Positions 46,091-56,227 are shown, counted from the stretch's first letter. The stretch is 64,000 bases of DNA from Roseovarius litorisediminis (GCF_900172295.1 NZ_FWFL01000003.1:310001-374000); one strand, 5' to 3'. Notes: generated by a model from the letters alone, not told the origin. Program-made: numbers and translations.

Positions 46091-46549
46091 TTAGCTGAGT
46101 TTTTCTTTGACCATCGGCCCGACCGCACCGAAATCCATCTGCCCGGTATATTTGCCTTTGAGCTGCCCCATGACCTTGCCCATGTCGCGGATCGAGGAGG
46201 CGCCGACCTCGAGGATCGCCGTGTCTATGGCCTGGGCGATTTCATCGTCGTCCAGCTGCCGGGGCAGGAATTCTTCGATGATCGCAATTTCGTTGCGTTC
46301 GCGCTCGGCCAGGTCGAGCCGCCCGCCTTCTTCGTAAGCGCGCACGCTTTCGTTGCGCTGTTTGGTCATTTTACCAAGAATCGCGAGTATATCGGCATCG
46401 CTGACCAGCCCGTCGCCATCGCCGGTACGGGCGGCGATATCCTGATCCTTGATTGCAGCGTTGATCAGACGAAGCGTTGTCAGACGCGTGGCTGCTTTGT
46501 CTTTCATAGCCTGTTTCAGGGCCGTATTGACCCGGTCGCGCAAATCCAT
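46091..46549 (-). CDS. GatB/YqeY domain protein
   Basis: A 152-residue helical protein of the YqeY family, with MDLRDRVNTALKQAMK at the N-terminus and ILGKMTKQRNESVRAYEEGGRLDL in the middle (shown in part). The C-terminus reads GKVMGQLKGKYTGQMDF, the GatB-tail-like RNA-binding domain. Its role is unknown but is probably tied to tRNA. Divergent from carA across a 184-nt gap. Confidence 0.9.
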   Translation of the reverse strand: MDLRDRVNTALKQAMKDKAATRLTTLRLINAAIKDQDIAARTGDGDGLVSDADILAILGKMTKQRNESVRAYEEGGRLDLAERERNEIAIIEEFLPRQLDDDEIAQAIDTAILEVGASSIRDMGKVMGQLKGKYTGQMDFGAVGPMVKEKLS

Positions 46550-46672
46550 ACCGTTCCATCCCCATGGTTGGTCATAAGCCTTGAACCCTATCGAAATTGC
46601 GCGGCAGTGGCAACAGCCCGTGGCGTTACGTAAAGCCCTTGTTTTGAAGGTCGGGTAGGGGCATCTTGTGGC

Positions 46673-46701
46673 TTGACCCTACCACTGTGCACCCGTAGGT
46701 T
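46673..46701 (+). promoter_or_regulatory. Possible carA promoter
   Basis: TTGACC (46673-46678) and TAGGTT (46696-46701) are 17 nt apart, 33 nt before the carA ATG. The -35 is good and the -10 is weak. There is no obvious pyrimidine attenuator. Confidence 0.35.
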
Positions 46702-46733
46702 CGCGCCAATTTACACCCCGGAGATTCCCTGCC

Positions 46734-47882
46734 ATGGCTCATGTGCCCAATACCCGCCCAACCGCCTGCCTGGCCCTTGCTGATGGCACGCTGTTTTACG
46801 GGCACGGATTTGGCGCCACCGGGGACACCACCGCCGAGCTGTGTTTCAACACCGCGATGACCGGCTATCAGGAGATCATGACAGACCCGTCTTATGCGGG
46901 CCAGATCGTGACCTTTACCTTCCCCCATATCGGCAATACCGGCGTGACCCCCGAGGATGACGAGACCGCCGATCCGGTGGCCGAAGGAATGGTTGTGAAA
47001 TGGGATCCGACCCAGCCCAGCAATTGGCGGTCGGTGGAAAACCTGTCGGATTGGCTGGCGCGTCGCGGGCGGATTGCCATTGGCGGGGTCGACACCCGTC
47101 GCCTGACTCGCGCCATTCGCCAGCAGGGTGCACCGCATGTGGCCTTGTCGCATGATCCCGAAGGTAATTTCGACGCCGAGGCACTGGTGGCCCGCGCCCG
47201 GGGCTTTGCCGGGCTGGAGGGCATGGACCTGGCCAAAAAGGTAACCTGCGCACAAAGCTATCGTTGGGATGAAATGCGGTGGGCCTGGCCCGAGGGTTAT
47301 ACCCGCCAGACCGATCCGAAATTCAAGGTGGTTGCCGTTGATTATGGCGCCAAACGCAATATCCTGAGGTGCCTGGCCAGTGCCGGTTGCGACGTGACGG
47401 TTCTGCCGGCGACCGCGACCGCCGAGGACGTTCTGGCGTTTGACCCTGACGGTGTGTTCCTGTCCAATGGACCGGGCGATCCGGCGGCGACAGGCGCCTA
47501 TGCCGTGCCGATGATCAAAGGCGTGCTGGACAAGGGCCTGCCGCTGTTTGGAATATGCCTGGGTCATCAGATGCTGGCGCTGGCGCTTGGGGCGCAGACG
47601 ATCAAGATGAATCACGGCCATCATGGGGCAAACCATCCAGTGAAGGATATGGAAACCGGCAAGGTCGAGATCACCTCGATGAACCACGGGTTCGCGGTAG
47701 ACAGTCAGACCCTGCCCGAGGGGGTACTGGAGACCCATGTGTCGCTATTTGACGGGTCGAATTGCGGGATCCGGATGAAGGATAGGCCGGTCTTTTCGGT
47801 GCAGCACCACCCCGAGGCCAGCCCGGGACCGCAGGACAGCTTTTATCTGTTTGAACGCTTCGCCGCGTCGATGGCCGGTTGA
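46734..47882 (+). CDS. carA: Carbamoyl-phosphate synthase small subunit CarA
   Basis: Glutamine amidotransferase subunit of 382 residues that feeds ammonia to CarB for arginine and pyrimidine synthesis. The N-terminal CPSase_sm domain (about 8-140; ADGTLFYGHGFGATG, NTAMTGYQEI) precedes a class I GATase domain with Cys in LFGICLGHQM and the His/Glu pair in QHHPEASPG. carB is not in this window. Confidence 0.96.
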   Translation: MAHVPNTRPTACLALADGTLFYGHGFGATGDTTAELCFNTAMTGYQEIMTDPSYAGQIVTFTFPHIGNTGVTPEDDETADPVAEGMVVKWDPTQPSNWRSVENLSDWLARRGRIAIGGVDTRRLTRAIRQQGAPHVALSHDPEGNFDAEALVARARGFAGLEGMDLAKKVTCAQSYRWDEMRWAWPEGYTRQTDPKFKVVAVDYGAKRNILRCLASAGCDVTVLPATATAEDVLAFDPDGVFLSNGPGDPAATGAYAVPMIKGVLDKGLPLFGICLGHQMLALALGAQTIKMNHGHHGANHPVKDMETGKVEITSMNHGFAVDSQTLPEGVLETHVSLFDGSNCGIRMKDRPVFSVQHHPEASPGPQDSFYLFERFAASMAG

Positions 47883-47892
47883 TCGGGGCGGA

Positions 47893-47929
47893 TTAATCCC
47901 CTGTTAACCTATTGTTAAAAAAACATTAA
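47893..47929. promoter_or_regulatory. Array of four TTAA boxes at 11-bp spacing, predicted CtrA sites
   Basis: TTAA occurs at 47893, 47904, 47915 and 47926, each pair separated by exactly 7 nt. That makes three overlapping TTAA-N7-TTAA sites, the consensus of the alphaproteobacterial response regulator CtrA. Two of the boxes continue as TTAACC. The array ends about 48 nt before the ATG of the large glycosyltransferase gene, in promoter position. Confidence 0.65.
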
Positions 47930-47977
47930 CCATAATCGCGCTACCTTGGCTTTCTAGGGAAGGCAAGGAATTAAGAA

Positions 47978-49909
47978 ATGGGGATTTCTGAACTGCGCCA
48001 ATTGGATGCGCGGCAATTACGGGCTGCGGAGCCTGTCAGCCTTTTGGGGCGTGATCTGGTGCGATCCGGGGTGATTTCGAAATCGGATGCGGCTTTGGCG
48101 CAGATGGTCAAAAAGCAGTGCGATGCATCGCTTGACCGGATTCTGACGGCGGAAGGGCTGGCCAGCGAAGACGATCTTCTGACTGCGCACGCCAGACGGC
48201 TGGCGGCGGGGCAGATGTCGGCAGGCGATCTGGAAGGTGCCACTCTTTTGGACGCTGATCTTGATCCGAGAGTTCTGCTGAAACATGGGTTTGTTCCGCT
48301 TGAGGCAGAGACAGGGGAGCCTGTGATTGCAACCGCCAATCCCCATATTTTGTGCAGACTGCAATCGCACTTGCCAGAGGCGCTGAAGGGGGCCGGTCTT
48401 GTTCTTGCGCCGCATCATGCGGTTCAGGAAGCCGTGGCGCGACAGCATCGCAACCGGTTGACCGAGGCCGCCCGGGCGCGGGTTAGCGAGGCGGAAAGCT
48501 GTCGGACATGGGGGCAGACTTTTAACAAACGCCTGGCGTTGACATTGGTGCTGATTGCGGCGCTCTGCACGCTCACCCTGGCCTTTCCGACCGGTGTATT
48601 CACTGTCTTCATTTTATGGGCCAGCTTCACCCTGTTGGTGTCGATGGTGATGAAAACCGCGTCGTTTGCCGCCAGTCGTGCTGCGAAGGAAGACAAACCT
48701 CTGCCGGGCGGCGCGAAAGAGCCGTTGCCCAAAGTGTCAATTCTGGTGCCGTTGTTCCGCGAAACCGAAATTGCCCATGCCCTGGTCGCCCGGCTGTGTC
48801 GGCTGACCTATCCCAAATGCCTGCTGGATGTGGTTCTGGTGCTGGAGGAGAAAGACGACCTGACCCGGCAGACTCTTGCAGCAATTGATTTGCCGCCGTG
48901 GATCCGGCCGGTGGTGGTGCCAGATGGCACCCCCCGCACCAAGCCACGGGCGATGAATTATGCGCTGGATTTCTGCGAGGGTGACATTATCGGCATCTAT
49001 GATGCCGAAGATGCACCCGACCCGGATCAGATTACCATGGTGGCCCGCCGGTTTCAGCAGGTACCGCCCGAGGTGGTCTGTCTGCAGGGTGTTCTGGACT
49101 ACTACAATCCGCGGCAGAATTGGCTGGCGCGTTGTTTTACCATCGAATATGCCACCTGGTTTCGGGTGATGCTGCCCGGCATGGCGCGGCTGGGATTTGC
49201 AATTCCGCTTGGGGGCACCACGCTGTTTTTTCGCCGAGAGGTGCTGGAAGAGCTTGGCGGCTGGGACGCCCATAACGTGACCGAGGATGCCGATCTGGGC
49301 TTTCGGTTGGCGCGGCACGGCTACCGCACCGAAATGATCCCAACTGTCACCGAGGAAGAGGCCAACTGCCGCCCCTGGCCCTGGATCAAGCAGCGATCCC
49401 GCTGGCTGAAGGGCTATATGACGACCTATCTGGTGCATATGCGGCGGCCCATGCAATTGCATCGGCAACTGGGGAACTGGAAATTCTGGGGCTTTCAGGC
49501 GCATTTTGTTTCGGCCCTCTCGCAGTTTTTTCTGGCGCCCGTTTTGTGGTCTTTCTGGCTGGTGTTCCTGGGGGTGCCACATCCGTTGGGCCGGGTGTTG
49601 CCGCATGAGGTTCTGGTTGGCTTCGGCAGTCTTTTTCTGGTCTCAGAAGTGCTGAACATTGCAATTCACATGACAGCGGTGTCAGGGCGGAAACACAGCT
49701 TTCTGATGGGCTGGGCGCCGACGATGCATTTTTATGCGCCATTGGGGACAATCGCGGCCTACAAGGCGTTATACGAGATTGTTCTCAAACCATTTTACTG
49801 GGACAAGACAGCACATGGCCTGTCCCTGCATGGCACCGGGCAGCGACCTTCAGACGCTGCTGACGACCTCACCGGAATCAAGTTTCAGCCGCGTCACGAA
49901 GGCCTTTGA
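47978..49909 (+). CDS. Membrane family 2 glycosyltransferase with MshEN-like N-terminal region
   Basis: A 643-residue processive-type glycosyltransferase. Residues 20-150 resemble the T2SSE/MshEN N-terminal domain: two repeats with L-LGRDLVRSGVISKSDAALAQ and DRILTAEGLASEDDLLTAH. Two membrane helices (about 188-230) follow. The GT-A catalytic domain carries DAEDAPDPDQ, GGTTLFF, TEDADLG and the QRSRWLKGYM product-site motif seen in cellulose and hyaluronan synthases. Three or four C-terminal membrane helices complete it. It probably makes or exports an extracellular polysaccharide, and the sugar is unknown. AAGGA precedes the ATG. The 3' end overlaps the convergent GntR gene by 60 nt. Confidence 0.85.
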   Translation: MGISELRQLDARQLRAAEPVSLLGRDLVRSGVISKSDAALAQMVKKQCDASLDRILTAEGLASEDDLLTAHARRLAAGQMSAGDLEGATLLDADLDPRVLLKHGFVPLEAETGEPVIATANPHILCRLQSHLPEALKGAGLVLAPHHAVQEAVARQHRNRLTEAARARVSEAESCRTWGQTFNKRLALTLVLIAALCTLTLAFPTGVFTVFILWASFTLLVSMVMKTASFAASRAAKEDKPLPGGAKEPLPKVSILVPLFRETEIAHALVARLCRLTYPKCLLDVVLVLEEKDDLTRQTLAAIDLPPWIRPVVVPDGTPRTKPRAMNYALDFCEGDIIGIYDAEDAPDPDQITMVARRFQQVPPEVVCLQGVLDYYNPRQNWLARCFTIEYATWFRVMLPGMARLGFAIPLGGTTLFFRREVLEELGGWDAHNVTEDADLGFRLARHGYRTEMIPTVTEEEANCRPWPWIKQRSRWLKGYMTTYLVHMRRPMQLHRQLGNWKFWGFQAHFVSALSQFFLAPVLWSFWLVFLGVPHPLGRVLPHEVLVGFGSLFLVSEVLNIAIHMTAVSGRKHSFLMGWAPTMHFYAPLGTIAAYKALYEIVLKPFYWDKTAHGLSLHGTGQRPSDAADDLTGIKFQPRHEGL

Positions 49910-50494
49910 AATATGTGCCCTGAGGGCGGCGCTTGCCGCGTCCGAGTCGCGCGCTTCGATGGCACTGACGATGGCGTCATGCTCTTTCAGTGCGTCTTCG
50001 TCGCGGCCAACGGCGGCCAGCGATGTGGTCGCCATCAACGCCATTGAGCGATGCACAAGATCCAGTTGCTGCACCAGAAAGCGGTTATGCGACGCCAGGT
50101 GAATCTGTTTATGGAACCGCCGGTTGGCCCGGGCCAGACCCGACGGGTTGCCCAGCAATCCACGGTCTTTTTCGACCATGTCGCGCAACACGCGCACTTC
50201 TTCTTCGGTGGCGTGGCGGGCGGCAAGGCTGGCCGCCAGCCCTTCAAGCTCGGCCCGGACGACATAAAGTTCGGCCAGTTGGTTGTGATCCAGTGAGGAT
50301 ACGATCAGGCTGCGGCCATCGCGGGTCAGCAGCGATTGCGTTTCCAGCCGCTGCAGCGCCTCGCGGATTGGAGTGCGCGAAACGCCGAACCGTTCCGCCA
50401 GATCGCTTTCGACCAGCCTGTCGCCGGGCTTGTAGATACCCATGTCGATCGCTTCGAGGATCAGCGAATAGGCATCTGTCTGAGGCGCTTTCAT
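49850..50494 (-). CDS. GntR-family regulator with FCD ligand domain
   Basis: A 214-residue FadR-subfamily regulator. The winged helix (about 5-68) contains GDRLVESDLAERFGVSRTP and IREALQRLE. The all-helical FCD domain (about 78-205) carries the Asp/His metal-ligand pattern (ANRRFHKQIHLASHN; KEHDAIVSAIEARD). Ligand is unknown, typically a small organic acid. Its last 60 nt overlap the end of the glycosyltransferase gene in antisense, an arrangement that could cause transcriptional interference. Divergent from the HAD nucleotidase gene. Confidence 0.88.
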   Translation of the reverse strand: MKAPQTDAYSLILEAIDMGIYKPGDRLVESDLAERFGVSRTPIREALQRLETQSLLTRDGRSLIVSSLDHNQLAELYVVRAELEGLAASLAARHATEEEVRVLRDMVEKDRGLLGNPSGLARANRRFHKQIHLASHNRFLVQQLDLVHRSMALMATTSLAAVGRDEDALKEHDAIVSAIEARDSDAASAALRAHISKAFVTRLKLDSGEVVSSV

Positions 50495-50606
50495 CTGCGG
50501 TTCCGTCCCTGTCTGTTTTTTGTTTTGCCGACACTATCCACTGATCGCGCGGGCAATCAACCCTTGGTGCATTGCGCCCATTGTCGCGGGGCCCTAACCT
50601 GGGACC

Positions 50607-51251
50607 ATGCCAAAGCAGCATTTCACACATATCGCAACCTGGGTGTTTGATCTGGATAACACGCTATATCCGCCACAGGCGCGGTTATTCGATCAGATCG
50701 AGCTGAAGATGACGCAATATGTCATGGACACACTGCGGGTGGACCGGCCCGAGGCTGACCGGCTGCGCCGCAAGTACTGGCACGAACATGGTACCACCCT
50801 GGCCGGGCTGATGCGTGAACATGATCTGGATCCCGGCCCCTATCTGACCCATGTGCACGAGATATCGCTGGACCATCTGGAGCCTGACGCGGCGCTGAAC
50901 ACGCATATTCGCGCGCTGCCGGGTCGCAAGATTGTCTATACAAATGGCACCGCCCCATATGCGGAACGGGTGATTGCACAGCGGGGGCTGACGGGGGCGT
51001 TTGACGCGGTTTATGGCGTTGAGCACGCAGGGTTTTTCCCCAAACCCGAACGCCGCGCATTTGATGCGATTTTTCTTCGCGACGGCGTGGTGCCCGAGCG
51101 TGCCGCGATGTTCGAAGACGAGCCGCGCAATCTGGCCGAGCCGCACGCGATGGGGATGCGCACGGTGCACGTAGCGCCCGAGCCTCATGGGGCTGCACAC
51201 ATCCACCATCATACGGATGACTTGACCGATTTTCTGTCAAAATTGCTGTGA
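50607..51251 (+). CDS. Pyrimidine 5'-nucleotidase-like HAD hydrolase
   Basis: A 214-residue HAD phosphatase. The nucleophile is in FDLDNTLYPP (Asp15 and Asp17), then KIVYTNGTAPYAERV with the motif II Thr, a Lys in FFPKPERRAF, and a MFEDEPRNL motif IV. The pattern matches the SDT1/pyrimidine 5'-nucleotidase branch. It should dephosphorylate nucleoside monophosphates or related phosphates in the cytoplasm. Monocistronic as far as can be seen. Confidence 0.85.
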   Translation: MPKQHFTHIATWVFDLDNTLYPPQARLFDQIELKMTQYVMDTLRVDRPEADRLRRKYWHEHGTTLAGLMREHDLDPGPYLTHVHEISLDHLEPDAALNTHIRALPGRKIVYTNGTAPYAERVIAQRGLTGAFDAVYGVEHAGFFPKPERRAFDAIFLRDGVVPERAAMFEDEPRNLAEPHAMGMRTVHVAPEPHGAAHIHHHTDDLTDFLSKLL

Positions 51252-51341
51252 CAATTCCACAGGATGCGTCGAAATGCGCATTTAAAATATATCTTTTACC
51301 ACTAGCTGGTGCCTTGACGCTGAACTTGATCGAGGAACACC

Positions 51342-51557
51342 ATGACATTATCCGAAACGGCCCGGCCTGCACATGTAGATATATCCGCTGACGCGACCGA
51401 AGGCCGACTGTTAAAGCGGATTTTCCTAGGCATCTTTCTGTTTCTGGCTGGTTGGGGCGGATCCGTGGTGATGTGGGGTATTCCGGGGCTTTACCTTCCG
51501 GCGCTGGCACTGGTGCCGGTGATGTATATAATCCTGATCCTGATTTCGCGCGGCTAA
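51342..51557 (+). CDS. Small two-helix membrane protein
   Basis: A 71-residue protein with a polar N-terminus (1-24) and two hydrophobic helices (about 26-45 and 50-68) joined by a Gly-Pro turn (GIPGLYLP). GAGGAACACC precedes the ATG. I know no family. It lies between the nucleotidase and FAD hydroxylase genes on the same strand, 64 nt before the latter, and could be part of that transcript. Confidence 0.6.
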   Translation: MTLSETARPAHVDISADATEGRLLKRIFLGIFLFLAGWGGSVVMWGIPGLYLPALALVPVMYIILILISRG

Positions 51558-51621
51558 GCGGCGCACTGGTATCCGGTGCGGCAGGACGCTATTCTGGCAG
51601 CTGAAAGTTATGAGGTTGCAC

Positions 51622-52824
51622 ATGGCAATGGCGCAATATGACATCGTGGTTTCCGGCGGCGGCGTGGCCGGGCTGACGGCGGCAGCGGTTTTTGGAACGG
51701 CCGGGTTTTCGGTGCTCTGCGTCGATCCCTCGCCGCCGATTACCGAACGCGAGACCAAGGGTGCAGATTTGCGGACCACGGCCTTTCTGCAACCGGCACA
51801 AGCCCTGCTGGATCGGGCGGGGCTGTGGGCGCGGCTGGTGCCCTATGCCGCTGATCTGCAGGTGATGCGGATTGTTGATGCGGGCGGTGAAACACCCGAG
51901 CCGCGGATCACCAAGGAATTCGACGCTTCGGATATTTCCGACCGGCCGTTTGGCTGGAACCTGCCCAACTGGCTGCTGCGCCGCGAAATGGTGGCGCATC
52001 TGGAAACCCTGGAGTCGGTGACGTTTCTGCCCGGTACCGGCACAACCAGCCTGTTCACCCGCGAGGCTGAAGCGCGCGTCGGGCTAAGCGATGGCACCAA
52101 GGCGCGGTGCCGTCTGGTGATTGCAGCCGACGGGCGCAATTCGCCGGTCAGGCAAGCTGCGGGTGTGGATGTGAAAACAACGCGCTATGGGCAAAAGGCG
52201 CTGGCCTTTGCGGTGACGCATCCGATTCCGCATGCCAATGTCTCGACTGAAATCCACCGTTCGGGCGGGCCGTTCACCCTTGTGCCACTGCCCGATCACG
52301 ACGGGCGGCCCTCGTCGGCGATCGTGTGGATGGAGGAAGGGCCAGAAGTTTTGCGACTCGCAAATCTGACTGTGCCCGAGTTCGAGGCGGCGATGAATGA
52401 ACGCTCCTGTTACCTGTTCGGGCCTTTGACACTGGCCTCGCGCCGGACGGTCTGGCCGATCATCAGCCAGGTGGCGGAACGAATGTATTCTGAGCGCGTG
52501 GCACTGGTGGCCGAGGCCGCCCATGTGGTGCCGCCCATCGGGGCGCAGGGGCTGAACATGTCACTGGGCGATATGCGGGTCCTGCTGGAGTTGGCCGAGA
52601 CCGCGCCGGACCGGCTGGGTAGCCGGGCCATGCTGGAAACCTATCACCGCCGCCGTCACGCCGAGGTCAGGGCGCGGGTTGCCGGCATTGACCTGCTGAA
52701 CCGCGCCTCGATGATGCGGGCGCAGCCCCTGCGCGATGCCCGCGCGATGGGGCTGAACGCAATCTATTCGCTGGCGCCGGTGCGCAAGACGATCATGCAG
52801 CTGGGGCTGGGCGCGCGCGGGTAA
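51622..52824 (+). CDS. UbiH/UbiF-family FAD-dependent hydroxylase
   Basis: Flavoprotein monooxygenase of 400 residues of the ubiquinone-ring hydroxylase family. The FAD-binding GGGVAGLTAAAVFG is at the N-terminus, LVIAADGRNSPVRQAAG is the DG motif, and VALVAEAAHVVPPIGAQGLNMSLGD (shown in part) is the second FAD motif. GAGG is 6 nt before the ATG at 51622. Two other nearby ATGs (51610 and 51628) are possible starts. Probable role is a ring hydroxylation in ubiquinone synthesis. Which carbon cannot be told. Confidence 0.87.
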   Translation: MAMAQYDIVVSGGGVAGLTAAAVFGTAGFSVLCVDPSPPITERETKGADLRTTAFLQPAQALLDRAGLWARLVPYAADLQVMRIVDAGGETPEPRITKEFDASDISDRPFGWNLPNWLLRREMVAHLETLESVTFLPGTGTTSLFTREAEARVGLSDGTKARCRLVIAADGRNSPVRQAAGVDVKTTRYGQKALAFAVTHPIPHANVSTEIHRSGGPFTLVPLPDHDGRPSSAIVWMEEGPEVLRLANLTVPEFEAAMNERSCYLFGPLTLASRRTVWPIISQVAERMYSERVALVAEAAHVVPPIGAQGLNMSLGDMRVLLELAETAPDRLGSRAMLETYHRRRHAEVRARVAGIDLLNRASMMRAQPLRDARAMGLNAIYSLAPVRKTIMQLGLGARG

Positions 52825-52842
52825 CGCCTAACAGGCCCGTGT

Positions 52843-53970
52843 TTAAAGAACCTGGTCCAGCACGGTTTTCAACCGGTTCATCGTGCCCGGCACGTCATAG
52901 AGTTTATCCAGGCCAAACAGGCCTAGACGGAAGGTGCGGAAATCTGCGGGTTCTTCACAGGCCAGCGGCACACCGGCGGCAATCTGCATGCCGAGGGCGG
53001 CAAATTTCTTGCCGTTCTGGATATCGGGGTCGCTGGTATAGCTGACCACCACGCCGGGGGCGCCAAACCCTTCGGCGGCAACCGATTTAACGCCTTTTTC
53101 GGCCAACATGGCACGCACGCCATTGCCCAGCTCCCACTGCGCATCGCGTAGTTTTTCAAAGCCATAGTCACGGGTTTCAATCATCGTGTCGCGAAAGGCG
53201 CGCAGGGCATCGGTGGGCATGGTGGCGTGATAGGCATGGCCACCGTTTTCATAGGCCTGCATGATCGCGTGCCATTTTTTCAGGTCGATCGAAAAACTGT
53301 CCGAAGTGGTGTTTTCCAACCGTTCAAGTGCACGGTCGGACATCATCACCAGGCCTGCCGATGGCGAGGCGGACCAGCCTTTTTGGGGCGCCGAAATCAG
53401 CACATCAACGCCGGTTTTTTCCATGTCGATCCAGGCGCAGCCGCTGGCGATGCAATCCAGCACCATCAGCGCACCTACTTCATGCGCGGCAGCGGCCAAC
53501 TGGGTAATGTAGTCATCGGGCAGGATAAGCCCGGCCGAGGTTTCGACATGCGGGGCAAACACTGCATCGGGTTTGACCTCGCGAATCTTAGCGGTCACTT
53601 CCTCGATCGGAGCGGGGGCAAAGGGGGCCTGCGTGCCGTTTCCGGTCTGGCGGGCCATGCAAACGGTTGTGTTGGCGGCAAACTTGCCTGCGTCAAAAAT
53701 CTGCGACCAGCGATACGAGAACCAGCCATTGCGTACGATCAGCGCATGAGCGTCATGGCCGAACTGGCGCGCAACCGCCTCCATCCCGTAAGAGCCGCCA
53801 CCGGGGACCAGCGCCACGGCCTTGGCATTATAGACTTCTTTCAACATGCCAGAAATGTCGCGCATGACCTGTTGGAAGGCCTGGCTCATGTGGTTAAGCG
53901 AGCGGTCGGTGAATACCACTGAAAATTCCTGCAGGCCGTCGGGATCAATGTGGTCAAGAAGGGCAGTCAT
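52843..53970 (-). CDS. Class V aminotransferase (alanine-glyoxylate type)
   Basis: PLP aminotransferase of 375 residues. The cofactor Lys is in ISAPQKGWSASPSAGLV, and the substrate-site VPGGGSYGMEAVAR and DCIASGCAWID (Asp binding the PLP nitrogen) are present. The alanine/serine-glyoxylate aminotransferase group is the closest fit, and aminoethylphosphonate transaminase is a more distant alternative. Start at 53970 (MTALLDHIDPDG). It is followed upstream by two Lrp/AsnC genes on the same strand, which may control it. Confidence 0.85.
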   Translation of the reverse strand: MTALLDHIDPDGLQEFSVVFTDRSLNHMSQAFQQVMRDISGMLKEVYNAKAVALVPGGGSYGMEAVARQFGHDAHALIVRNGWFSYRWSQIFDAGKFAANTTVCMARQTGNGTQAPFAPAPIEEVTAKIREVKPDAVFAPHVETSAGLILPDDYITQLAAAAHEVGALMVLDCIASGCAWIDMEKTGVDVLISAPQKGWSASPSAGLVMMSDRALERLENTTSDSFSIDLKKWHAIMQAYENGGHAYHATMPTDALRAFRDTMIETRDYGFEKLRDAQWELGNGVRAMLAEKGVKSVAAEGFGAPGVVVSYTSDPDIQNGKKFAALGMQIAAGVPLACEEPADFRTFRLGLFGLDKLYDVPGTMNRLKTVLDQVL

Positions 53971-54082
53971 GGCGTGGTCTCCTGAATAGTCGCATAAAGG
54001 GCGTTGATGACCGAATATCAGGTCGCGCAGGGTGTGCAACAGCCCAAAGACGCCAAAAGCCAGCCGGTTTTCGCCAGATAAA

Positions 54083-54541
54083 CTAGCCAATGGGGCCGGG
54101 GCGGCGCTCTTCACTCAACAGGACGTTGGCCTCGACATCGCCGACCCCGGGCAACATCATTATACGGCGGCGCAGGACGCGTTCGAAATCGGATATGTCG
54201 CGGGCTACAACGCGCAGACGGTAATCATAAAGTCCAAGGATATGTTCCACGGTCTGCACCTCGGGGATGGCTGACACCGCGCGCTCGAAATCGTCAAGGC
54301 TGACGCGGCCCTTGGTGGCCAGCTTGACACCCAGAAACACGGTAACACCAAAGCCCAGCTTTTCGTGATCAAGATCAAGGTGTTGGCCTTTGATTGCGCC
54401 GCTGTCATAAAGCCTGCGGATGCGCCGCCAGGTGGCCGGTTGCGACAGGTTCAGCTTCCGGCCCAGCGAACTGGCGCTTTGGGTGGCATCCTGGGTCAGG
54501 GCGCGCAGGATCAGCCGGTCGGTTGTGTCCAGCTCGATCAT
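54083..54541 (-). CDS. Lrp/AsnC family regulator (second of a pair)
   Basis: A 152-residue regulator with an N-terminal helix-turn-helix (about 5-55; SASSLGRKLNLSQPATWRRIRRL in part) and a C-terminal RAM domain (about 70-145; VEHILGLYDYRLRVVARDISDFERVL in part) that binds amino acids. Its start overlaps the stop of the other Lrp-type gene by 4 nt (54538-54541), so both are made from one message. Together they are likely to form homo- or hetero-oligomers. Confidence 0.9.
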   Translation of the reverse strand: MIELDTTDRLILRALTQDATQSASSLGRKLNLSQPATWRRIRRLYDSGAIKGQHLDLDHEKLGFGVTVFLGVKLATKGRVSLDDFERAVSAIPEVQTVEHILGLYDYRLRVVARDISDFERVLRRRIMMLPGVGDVEANVLLSEERRPGPIG

Positions 54542-54993
54542 AGGGGCAGAACCTCGTCTGATTTGATCCGCGCGACATGCATCAGTGCCTCGATATCGGC
54601 GATATGGGGCAGGGTCAGGATGGCGCTGCGATAGACCTGCTGGTAATGCGCCATGTCCCGCGCGATGACTGACAGGCGAATATCAACACGACCCAGAAAG
54701 GATTGAATTTCAATCACTTCAGGCACTTCGCGCGCGGCGGCGACAAATTCATCAAAAGCGCGGGACTGGGTTTTGTCCAAGGTCACGCGCAGCGATACCT
54801 CAACCTCGTAGCCCAAGGCGTGCCAGTCGATGACGGCACGGTTGGCACGGATGACGCCCGCAGCCTGCATGCGTTCCAACCGGCGGGCGCAGGTGGCAGG
54901 GGTAACCCCCGCCAGATCGGCCAGGTCCGCCGGGCCAAGCGTGGCGTCGTGCTGATAGTGGCGCAGGATACGTCTATCGGTATCATTAAGCAT
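54538..54993 (-). CDS. Lrp/AsnC family regulator (first of a pair)
   Basis: A 151-residue Lrp-type regulator. DNA-binding domain about 3-52 (GPADLADLAGVTPATCARRLERM in part), RAM domain about 65-140 (VIEIQSFLGRVDIRLSVIARDM in part). It is divergent from ilvC across a 127-nt AT-rich gap, the classical placement for autoregulation and for control of a branched-chain amino-acid gene. It shares perhaps a third of its residues with the next gene, consistent with an old duplication. Confidence 0.9.
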   Translation of the reverse strand: MLNDTDRRILRHYQHDATLGPADLADLAGVTPATCARRLERMQAAGVIRANRAVIDWHALGYEVEVSLRVTLDKTQSRAFDEFVAAAREVPEVIEIQSFLGRVDIRLSVIARDMAHYQQVYRSAILTLPHIADIEALMHVARIKSDEVLPL

Positions 54994-56143
<1,150 letters not shown>

Positions 56144-56174
56144 TCATTCCATCTGTAGCGATGTGAATTGGATT

Positions 56175-56203
56175 GACCCCGGCCGATGGTCGGGGTCTTT
56201 TCG
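56175..56203 (+). terminator. Rho-independent terminator of ilvC
   Basis: A 10-bp stem (56175-56184 with 56188-56197, GACCCCGGCC and GGTCGGGGTC with one G-T pair), a three-base loop, then TTTTCGTT. It lies 31 nt past the ilvC stop. Confidence 0.85.
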
Positions 56204-56227
56204 TTAAAAGGTCAGCGGAGTGGTCAA

